In this document: positions 8,611-15,088 of the stretch, one piece after another
Numbering within the stretch: the first letter of the stretch is position 1
Layout: each line of letters starts with the position of its first letter
Made by a program: the position numbers and the translations under genes
Origin: CAVQNQ01 sp964427655
GTDB taxonomy: Bacteria; Acidobacteriota; Terriglobia; Bryobacterales; Bryobacteraceae
Assembly: GCA_964427655.1 (NCBI GenBank)
Contig: CAYRWE010000062.1
Location: 1-21,771 of the forward strand
Direction of reading: 5' to 3'
Length of the DNA stretch: 21,771 nt
Notes under the pieces: model-generated
What the model saw: only the letters and a program-made list of their open reading frames with translations
Told to the model about the DNA's origin: nothing
The model's database searches: none

Positions 8611-8895
8611 CTACTGCGCTACACCCGTCGATGTGAAAGCCTCGACGATCGCGAGCACGCCCAAAACCACACCATAAATCACGGCAATAATGACCAGCGT
8701 CTTGGCCCATTTATCGAGCTTGTCGAGCTTCGAACCGAGCGTCTTCATTTGTGAGGCCGCTACGGCATCCGTCAGGCTCATGCTCATAGTGACGCTTTCG
8801 GCGCGCGCAACCTTCTGACGCAATCCGAATAACACAATCACTACGACATCCAGAGCCAGCCAGAGGTACAGAAACGGAAATAAATTAATATTCAC
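8611..8895 (-). CDS. Small two-helix membrane protein, first gene of cytochrome operon
   Basis: A 94-residue protein I do not recognise. Residues about 5-24 and 66-86 are hydrophobic helices, joined by an amphipathic, Lys/Leu-rich helical stretch (SKLDKLDKWAK). GTG at 8895 is chosen because AGGAGA sits 7 nt before it (8903-8908), one of the clearest ribosome binding sites in the window. It is the promoter-proximal gene of the operon with the two multihaem cytochromes and ends 4 nt before the next start. That position suggests an assembly factor or small subunit of the cytochrome complex, but there is no direct evidence. Confidence 0.8.
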   Translation of the reverse strand: MNINLFPFLYLWLALDVVVIVLFGLRQKVARAESVTMSMSLTDAVAASQMKTLGSKLDKLDKWAKTLVIIAVIYGVVLGVLAIVEAFTSTGVAQ

Positions 8896-8919
8896 TCAAT
8901 CGTCTCCTGATTCGTTCGC

Positions 8920-8948
8920 ATTATATTGGTGCGGATTCGGCTTCACGA
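8920..8948 (-). promoter_or_regulatory. Putative sigma-70-type promoter of the multihaem cytochrome operon
   Basis: On the minus strand a perfect TATAAT lies at 8925-8920, 17 nt after a weak -35-like TCGTGA at 8948-8943. Transcription would start near 8913, giving a leader of about 18 nt that contains the AGGAGA ribosome binding site. I found no -24/-12 element here, so the large operon seems not to share the sigma-54 control of the neighbouring monohaem cytochrome. Confidence 0.5.
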
Positions 8949-9271
8949 CGGCGCCGGGCCGCACAACACCGGGGGGCGAATCCTTTCATCGCCGCCGGGC
9001 CCATCCGGAGCGCACCGCATCTCCCGCGATCGTCTGGCGGGGGCCGCCGGCGGCCGGAGCGGGTCCAAGCCGAACAGGCGTTGCGTCGGATAGCCTCGGG
9101 GTGGGGATGAATGCCATCGCTCTTCACCGATTGTAGGACCATGCAGGCTCTCGGGAAAAGCCAAAATCCGGGATCCCCGTGAGCATTGCTTTGGCAGCGC
9201 GTCGCGCCACTTTCTCCATCTGGAAAATAAGAGGCATTGCACGCTGGAGGCCATGCCGCCTCCAAATGAAA
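8949..9271. other. Gene-free stretch downstream of the receiver-like gene
   Basis: About 320 nt with no convincing gene on either strand. It contains a perfect 14 bp GC palindrome (9042-9055) without a following T-run. A short plus-strand frame (ATG 9253 to TAA 9411) starts in it after GGAGG, but runs antisense into the neighbouring gene and is not accepted. Confidence 0.5.
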
Positions 9272-9709
9272 CTAATGAGATTTACAACGTTTCGATCCGC
9301 AAGTCCGATTTTCTGGGGCTATTGGCGCAGCAGAAACGCTATGACTGGGGGATATTGCACCGGAGAGCACTGGAGTATGGGATTTTGCAACACGCAACGC
9401 GGCGGCCATAATCGCCAGCAAAACCGTGTTGAGGGGGTCCTCAGCCGAGACCACCGAAACAATCCCCGCCTCCCACGCCTGGGCCAGCAACTGGGGGTCC
9501 TTGCGGGTGATCAGCACCACCCGCTCCGGATTTTCCAACGGAAGAGTCAGCCGTGCGAATGCCGTCTCGTCCAGCACCAGAACACAGTGCCGCGAAGGGT
9601 CCGGACACTCGACCGATTCCACATGCCACGCGCAATTGTGAGCCACCGCCTCGCGAACCGCCACGGCATAAGCGCCATCGGCGATCGAAAGCTGAACCGA
9701 TTGCATCAT
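9272..9709 (-). CDS. Receiver-like (degenerate response-regulator) protein
   Basis: A 145-residue protein that reads like a CheY-type alpha/beta fold. A beta1-like VQLSIAD and a helix AVAVREAVAH are followed by a central strand VLVLDE, a strand VVLIT, then AWEAGIVSVV in the place of the usual 'AGADDYL' segment. The conserved lysine after that segment is missing (VVSAEDP), and the acidic pair at the end of beta1 is reduced, so phosphorylation in the normal way is doubtful. The tail after about residue 110 is Ser/Pro/Ala-rich and unlike a receiver. ATG at 9709 is chosen because GGAGGAG and GGAG lie just upstream; an ATG directly after it at 9706 is also possible. It follows the monohaem cytochrome by 32 nt and is probably in the same transcript. 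It may act with the divergent sigma-54 activator, which has no receiver of its own; that is inference. Confidence 0.65.
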   Translation of the reverse strand: MMQSVQLSIADGAYAVAVREAVAHNCAWHVESVECPDPSRHCVLVLDETAFARLTLPLENPERVVLITRKDPQLLAQAWEAGIVSVVSAEDPLNTVLLAIMAAALRVAKSHTPVLSGAISPSHSVSAAPIAPENRTCGSKRCKSH

Positions 9710-9741
9710 GGGCGACTCCACTCCTCCACCCCGCATTCCGG

Positions 9742-9960
9742 CTACTTCTTCTCTTGATAGCCGTCCAGGTTCTTGTGTTCCTGGAAATACTTGCCGGGGT
9801 CCTTCAGATCCTTGGGGGCTTTCTGCGCGTCTACATGGCAATAGGCGCAGGCTTTCTTGGTCTGTTTGGTGTACTCCGGTTTGCCGAACGTGGCTTGCGA
9901 GCAAACCAGGAACCCTCCCAGCAATACGACGGCTGGCAAAATGAGCTTGAGTCGGGACAT
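9742..9960 (-). CDS. Small exported monohaem c-type cytochrome
   Basis: A 72-residue protein with a signal peptide (LKLILPAVVLLGGFLV, about residues 4-19) and a single haem site CAYCH at 38-42. The mature part is rich in lysine, with no further cysteine that could ligate haem. The fold is not clear from sequence; it resembles the short single-haem carriers often found beside multihaem complexes. ATG at 9960 is preferred over an in-frame start four codons upstream because GGAGG sits 5 nt before it (9965-9969). A sigma-54-type promoter lies about 11 nt above the predicted leader. It is presumably a periplasmic electron carrier for the nearby membrane cytochromes, though no pairing is shown. Confidence 0.85.
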   Translation of the reverse strand: MSRLKLILPAVVLLGGFLVCSQATFGKPEYTKQTKKACAYCHVDAQKAPKDLKDPGKYFQEHKNLDGYQEKK

Positions 9961-9981
9961 TGAGGCCTCCACGGGAAAAAT

Positions 9982-9997
9982 AGCAATTGCATCGCCA
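9982..9997 (-). promoter_or_regulatory. Sigma-54 (-24/-12) promoter of the monohaem cytochrome gene
   Basis: Read on the minus strand from 9997, the sequence is TGGCGAT-GCAA-TTGCT, with the invariant GG (-24) and GC (-12) exactly 12 nt apart as in the consensus TGGCACG-N4-TTGCW. Transcription would begin near 9971, just ahead of the GGAGG ribosome binding site. A sigma-54 activator is encoded divergently next to it and two dyads lie upstream, which supports the call. Confidence 0.7.
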
Positions 9998-10052
9998 CCC
10001 GGCTAATTCCCGGCGATCCAGCGGGTTCGGAGAACTTCACAAGGCTCTTGTA

Positions 10053-10066
10053 GGGGCAATTTCCCC
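10053..10066. promoter_or_regulatory. Candidate activator-binding dyad 1
   Basis: GGGGCAATTTCCCC is a palindrome in 12 of 14 positions, centred about 88 nt upstream of the predicted sigma-54 transcription start. It shares the core GGGGCAATT with the second dyad. The position fits an upstream activating sequence for a bacterial enhancer-binding protein. Confidence 0.55.
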
Positions 10067-10083
10067 CTGCCATCGCCGGCAAC

Positions 10084-10099
10084 TGGGCCAATTGCCCCA
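10084..10099. promoter_or_regulatory. Candidate activator-binding dyad 2
   Basis: TGGGCCAATTGCCCCA is a palindrome in 14 of 16 positions, centred 32 bp (three helical turns) from dyad 1 and about 120 nt upstream of the sigma-54 start. It also sits at the -35 region of the activator's own promoter, so binding there could give autoregulation. Confidence 0.55.
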
Positions 10100-10106
10100 A
10101 CAGCCT

Positions 10107-10115
10107 TGTTATAAT
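10107..10115 (+). promoter_or_regulatory. Extended -10 promoter of the sigma-54 activator gene
   Basis: TGTTATAAT is a perfect extended -10 element (TGN-TATAAT). There is no good -35 at 17 nt, which extended -10 promoters tolerate. Transcription would start near 10122 and leave only about 11 nt before the ATG at 10133. Confidence 0.6.
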
Positions 10116-10132
10116 AATGGGAACCGGACCAC

Positions 10133-11476
<1,344 letters not shown>

Positions 11477-11858
11477 CCGCGGCTACCTGCCTGCCCATCA
11501 GCAGCGTCAGACGATCCACCATATCGATCAGCGATTTCGACTGCGAGGTCACCCGGCTGCCGCTGCGGCGCCCTGTTCGGATAGATGGGATGACCCCGCA
11601 GTCCATCCGTGGCGCAGGTTTCAGGATTTCGGACACAGCCCACTGGCATAACAGCCTGATGGGCTTGGGGGCTGGAGGATATCACAATCGCTCCCAAAAA
11701 AGTGGAGGATTTCGAGATGCACGAGTGCCGGCCGATCGCGGTCATGCGCGTGGCGCGGACCTCGCGCGCGGAATTCTTAAGACACGCCGGAAATTCGCTA
11801 CCGCCGGCCCGGCGCACCGCCGGATTGGATGCGCGGTACATTATATCTTGGATATCCT
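11477..11858. other. Intergenic stretch without a convincing gene
   Basis: About 380 nt between the activator and the aldolase gene. I see only short frames: a 47-codon minus-strand frame ending at 11463 and a plus-strand frame from 11717 preceded by GGAGG. Neither has family resemblance. Just before the aldolase start the sequence turns AT-rich (TACATTATATCTTGGATATC), which may include a -10 element and a very short leader, but no -35 is evident. Confidence 0.5.
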
Positions 11859-12878
11859 ATGGGTTTGAACAAGCTGGAAGGAATCTTCACTCCTCTTCTG
11901 GTCCCCGTGGATGACCGGGGCCAGATCAACGAAGCGGAATTGCGCCGTTTCGTTTCCTGGTTGATCGACCGCGGTGTGCATGGCCTCTACCCCAATGGTT
12001 CGACCGGCGAGTTCACGCGCTTCACGGCCGAGGAGCGCCGCCGGGTGGCCCAGATCGTGGTGGACGAAGTTCGCGGTCGCGTTCCGATCCTGGCGGGCGC
12101 CGCGGAGGCCAACGTCAAGGAGACACTGGCCGTGTGCGAGGCTTGCGCTCAACTGGGCGTGCGCGCCGTGGCCATCGTGGCACCGTTCTACTACAAGCTG
12201 ACTCCCGAATCGGTGTACGCGTACTTCGCCGAGATCGCCCGCAACTCGCCGATAGACCTGACGCTGTACAACATCCCGATGTTCGCCAGCCCCATCGACG
12301 TGCCGACCATCGGGCGGCTGGCGGCCGAGTGCCCCCGCATCATCGGCATCAAGGACTCCTCGGGCGACGTGGCGTTCATGATGCGCATGATTACGGCGGT
12401 GCGCAAGGAGCGGTCGGATTTTTCGTTCCTCACCGGCTGGGAAGCCGTGCTGGTCCCCATGATGATGATCGGCTGCGACGGCGGCACGCATGCGTCGAGC
12501 AACGCCGTGCCGGAAGTCACGCGCCGCATGTACGAGCTCTCGAAAGAGGGCAATTACACCGAGGCGATGCGCTGGCAGTTCCGGATTCTCGAGCTTTTCG
12601 ACGCCATGCTCAACCCCTTCGAGTTCCCGGACGGCTTCCGCGCGGCGGCCGAACTGCGGGGCTTCAACTTCGGGCGGAGCCGGCAGCCACAGACCAACGC
12701 GCAGCGAGCCGACCGCAAGACCCTCAGTTCGGTGCTCGAGTGCATCCTGGCCGATTTCGAGCTGGTGAACCGGCCCGCGAACGGCTGCCCGGTGCGCAAC
12801 GGGCAGATCGAGCGCGACAGGCTGGAGCAGGTGGTTTTCGACGTGATGCGTGAGCTTGAGAAGCGGGGTGTCGTCTGA
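11859..12878 (+). CDS. DHDPS/N-acetylneuraminate-lyase family aldolase with a C-terminal encapsulation-peptide-like helix
   Basis: A 339-residue class I aldolase-type TIM barrel. Family members join or split pyruvate and an aldehyde through a lysine Schiff base. The key residues are in place: NGSTGEF (46-52), the tyrosine in LYNIP (Y137) and the lysine in GIKDSSGD (K165). The substrate is unknown; a 2-keto-3-deoxy sugar acid is one option. Beyond the usual barrel end, residues 302-315 form a Pro/Gly/Asn linker (NRPANGCPVRNG). Residues 316-339 form an amphipathic helix (IERDRLEQVVFDVMRELEKR) of the sort that targets enzymes into bacterial microcompartments. Its stop codon overlaps the start of a shell-protein gene. 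ATG at 11859 (MGLNKLEGIFTP) is chosen because the barrel begins there; the ten codons above it do not align with the family. No strong ribosome binding site is visible. Confidence 0.9.
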   Translation: MGLNKLEGIFTPLLVPVDDRGQINEAELRRFVSWLIDRGVHGLYPNGSTGEFTRFTAEERRRVAQIVVDEVRGRVPILAGAAEANVKETLAVCEACAQLGVRAVAIVAPFYYKLTPESVYAYFAEIARNSPIDLTLYNIPMFASPIDVPTIGRLAAECPRIIGIKDSSGDVAFMMRMITAVRKERSDFSFLTGWEAVLVPMMMIGCDGGTHASSNAVPEVTRRMYELSKEGNYTEAMRWQFRILELFDAMLNPFEFPDGFRAAAELRGFNFGRSRQPQTNAQRADRKTLSSVLECILADFELVNRPANGCPVRNGQIERDRLEQVVFDVMRELEKRGVV

Positions 12879-13480
12879 TCGAGGCGCTCGGGCTCATCGA
12901 GATCGCCGGCTGGTCGCCGTCCATGGTTGTGCTCGATGCCATGGAAAAGTGTGCGGCCGTGCGGGTGCTGCAAGCCGAGTTGAACGACAGGCCCGGTGTC
13001 TGCATGAAGATCTACGGGCCGCTCGGCGACGTGGAATCCGCCGCGCGGGCCGCCGAGGAAACCGCCCTCGCCATGCAGACAGAGGCGCTGGTGCACGTGA
13101 TTGCGGGCCCTTCGGAGCTTTCGGCCGCCGCTTACGATGCGCCGCCCGAAATCAGTCCCCTGATCGAGCAACCGATGGTCCAATTTCCGGAGAATTTTAT
13201 GAACGACCAATCCAGCTTCGCCGTGGGTTTGATCGAAACCCAGGGCTTCACCGCCGTATTCGAAGCCATCGACACCGCACTGAAGACCGCGGCGGTGGAA
13301 GTACTGGCGCGCGAGAAACTCGGCGGCGGCTATATCACGGTCCTGATCAAGGGCGACGTGGCGGCGGTTAGCGCGGCCATCGACGCCGGGAAGGCCAAGG
13401 TGGAAGGCCTCGGCAAGCTGATCGCCGCGCACGTGATTCCCAGCCCCAGCGAGGGCGTTCTGCGATTGCTTCCCAAATAG
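12875..13480 (+). CDS. Tandem-domain bacterial microcompartment shell protein (BMC-T)
   Basis: A 201-residue protein with two BMC (pfam00936-type) domains, forming pseudohexameric trimers in shells. Domain 1 (about residues 3-80) begins EALGLIEIAGWSP and ends VHVIAGPSE. Domain 2 (109-201) is canonical: FAVGLIETQGF, KLGGGYITVLIKGDV, then HVIPSPSEGVLRLLPK. The start is inferred as CTG at 12875. The frame opens only at 12860, there is no ATG, GTG or TTG before 12923, and starting at 12923 would cut off the first strand and helix of domain 1. The CTG overlaps the aldolase stop (CTGA), with GGGGTG as a possible ribosome binding site just upstream. An internal ATG in front of domain 2 has its own strong ribosome binding site. 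No pentamer (BMC-P) gene is in the window, so other shell genes must lie elsewhere if a compartment forms. Confidence 0.9.
   Translation: MIEALGLIEIAGWSPSMVVLDAMEKCAAVRVLQAELNDRPGVCMKIYGPLGDVESAARAAEETALAMQTEALVHVIAGPSELSAAAYDAPPEISPLIEQPMVQFPENFMNDQSSFAVGLIETQGFTAVFEAIDTALKTAAVEVLAREKLGGGYITVLIKGDVAAVSAAIDAGKAKVEGLGKLIAAHVIPSPSEGVLRLLPK
13189..13201 (+). promoter_or_regulatory. Internal ribosome binding site and ATG before the second BMC domain
   Basis: GGAG at 13189-13192, a 6 nt AT-only spacer and ATG at 13199-13201 form a near-ideal start in the frame of the shell gene. Initiation here would give a 93-residue protein (MNDQSSFAVGLIETQGF onward), the normal size of a single-domain BMC-H hexamer protein. 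PduB/PduB' is a known case of internal starts in shell genes. Confidence 0.6.
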
Positions 13481-13574
13481 CGCCGGCGCACCTTGCGCGC
13501 ACGCCATTCCACTCGCTTCCGCCGGCCCGTACGCGAGCCAGTCCCTATTACGGCGGCGCAGTTCGCCGGGACGA

Positions 13575-13603
13575 TTGACGAGGGACCCGAATTTCGATAC
13601 AGT
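13575..13603 (+). promoter_or_regulatory. Sigma-70-type promoter upstream of the Tat-exported enzyme pair
   Basis: TTGACG (13575-13580) and TACAGT (13598-13603) are separated by exactly 17 nt. Transcription would start near 13610, leaving a leader of about 80 nt before the gene at 13690. This suggests that the two exported enzymes form a separate transcription unit from the aldolase/shell pair. Confidence 0.65.
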
Positions 13604-13689
13604 TTGGGCGTACGGCCCTGAAATAACAGTAACCGGGCACGCCGGGCAGGTGTCGCTCCGTTCGGGCTGAGAATAGGAGAAGGGAAAGC

Positions 13690-15078
13690 ATGCGGGATCG
13701 GATGCAGTCTCGCCGCGATTTCTTCGGCGCCACGACGGGCGCGACCATGGCGGTGGCTTCGGCGCTGGTCGATCCGCCGCGCGCGGCGGCCCAGGCGGCC
13801 GGCGTGAAGCGCGCGGATCTTCCCGACCTCACCATTAAAGAGGTCAAGGTCTACGTCGCGGATGTCTCTGGCTTCCGCCGCCTGAACACCACGGAGACGG
13901 GCGAGATCCTCTCGGTGGTGACCGCGAGCGGCCACGAAGGCAACTACACGATCGGCAATCGCGGGTTGACGCCCGGATGGCTGGATTGGGCCAAGCCCGT
14001 GCTGCTGGGGAAGAACATCATCGATCTGCTGCCTTCCATCACGGCCACCTCGGGGCTGAAAGCTACATATGGCTTCGGCGGCGGGCGATTGGGCGCCGGA
14101 CGGGGCCCCGGCGGCATGGCGGGCGGACAAAGCTCCGCTGCCGGGCTCGGCGGGGGCGGCGGCCGAGGCGCGGCGGGCAGCATCCCCATGGCTCCGCCCA
14201 ATCGCGGCAGCGGCACGTGGCCGAACTTCTACACCGCGGCGGCCGAGATCTGCATGTGGGACGCCCTGGGTAAGGCCGTCGACCGGCCGATTTACAAAAT
14301 CCTGGGCGGCAGCAAAGACCGCATCATGGCGTACGCCAGTTCCCAGCACCTGCCCAACTTGGAGGACTACGTTGCCGACGTGCTCAGCGCCAAGGAGCAG
14401 GGCTACAAGGGATACAAAATCCACCCCGGTGCCGGACAGCACAAGAGCGGCGGAGCGCCCATTCAGTCTTATATCGGGCACATCGAGGAAATCCGCGAGG
14501 TTCGCAAGGCGGTTGGGGATGAATTCATGCTGGCCCACGATCCCGTGCAGGCCTACAACCTGTTCGAAGCCCTCAAAGTCGGCCGCGTGCTGGACGAGCT
14601 GGGCTATGCGTGGTTCGAAGATCCCATCCGCACTACCGATATCGATGGCCTGGTGGAGCTGAACCGGGTGCTCGATCTGCCGCTGCACGTAGGCGAATTC
14701 CTGCTCTCCATCTCCGATTTCGCCGAATACATCCGGCGCGGCGCGCTCGATGTGGCACGCCTGATCGCGGACAACGTGGGAGGCATCGGCGGTTCCATGC
14801 GGGTGGGCCTGCTGGCGGACGCCTTCAACCTGGAGTGCACGCCGCACAACTGGGGCAATCCCACCGATCTGGCCGTGCACTTCCACCTCGAGCTGGCGCT
14901 GCCGAACGCCTACTGGTTCGAGATGCCTCACCCCGTAACGGCGGTGGACAGGCCTTATCATAAAGACAAGTTCCGTATCGACAAGGATGGCTACGTACTC
15001 GCTCCCACCCAGCCCGGGCTGGGCTATCCTATCGACCGGAACGAGCTTGACAAGATCATGAAGAGGGTAGAGACATAG
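13690..15078 (+). CDS. Tat-exported enolase-superfamily protein (mandelate racemase/sugar-acid dehydratase type)
   Basis: A 462-residue member of the enolase superfamily, whose members abstract the proton next to a carboxylate with Mg2+. The N-terminus has a twin-arginine signal (SRRDFFGATTG, then a hydrophobic stretch to Ala/Gln about residue 36), so the enzyme is expected outside the cytoplasm. Candidate metal ligands are D284 (AHDPVQAY), E310 (WFEDP) and E336 (HVGEF). D361 and H386 (CTPHNW) fit the His-Asp dyad of the mandelate racemase subgroup. The second base motif reads YKIH (K243, H245) instead of the common KxK. Residues about 128-175 are a Gly/Ala/Arg-rich insertion (GGGRLGAGRGPGG) between the N-terminal domain and the barrel. 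ATG at 13690 follows AGGAGAAGGG; an internal ATG at 13702 also precedes the Tat motif. The next gene starts 10 nt after its stop. Substrate unknown. Confidence 0.88.
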   Translation: MRDRMQSRRDFFGATTGATMAVASALVDPPRAAAQAAGVKRADLPDLTIKEVKVYVADVSGFRRLNTTETGEILSVVTASGHEGNYTIGNRGLTPGWLDWAKPVLLGKNIIDLLPSITATSGLKATYGFGGGRLGAGRGPGGMAGGQSSAAGLGGGGGRGAAGSIPMAPPNRGSGTWPNFYTAAAEICMWDALGKAVDRPIYKILGGSKDRIMAYASSQHLPNLEDYVADVLSAKEQGYKGYKIHPGAGQHKSGGAPIQSYIGHIEEIREVRKAVGDEFMLAHDPVQAYNLFEALKVGRVLDELGYAWFEDPIRTTDIDGLVELNRVLDLPLHVGEFLLSISDFAEYIRRGALDVARLIADNVGGIGGSMRVGLLADAFNLECTPHNWGNPTDLAVHFHLELALPNAYWFEMPHPVTAVDRPYHKDKFRIDKDGYVLAPTQPGLGYPIDRNELDKIMKRVET

Positions 15079-15088
15079 GAGATCGATC

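Noticed and set aside
9042..9055. Perfect 14 bp palindrome GGCCGCCGGCGGCC
   Set aside because: No T-run follows on either strand and it has no loop; such palindromes are expected in GC-rich DNA, so I do not call it a terminator.
9253..9411. 52-codon plus-strand frame with GGAGG before ATG and reasonable protein-like composition
   Set aside because: The ribosome binding site is only 2 nt from the ATG, the frame overlaps the 3' end of the receiver-like gene, and no family is recognisable. If the receiver-like gene really ends earlier, this frame deserves another look.
10051..10071. Second -24/-12-like element on the minus strand (TGGCAGG ... TTGCC)
   Set aside because: The GG and GC pairs are 14 nt apart instead of 12, and the site coincides with dyad 1.
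11702..11914. Plus-strand frame with GGAGG near ATG 11717
   Set aside because: Runs into the aldolase gene in another frame, and the product is Arg-rich without domain features.
12923..13480. Shell protein starting at ATG 12923
   Set aside because: Would remove the first strand and helix of BMC domain 1 (EALGLIEIAGW), which is clearly encoded upstream in the same frame.
13480..13510. Small hairpin GCGCA-CCT-TGCGC after the shell gene
   Set aside because: The stem is only 5 bp and no T-run follows, so a terminator cannot be supported.
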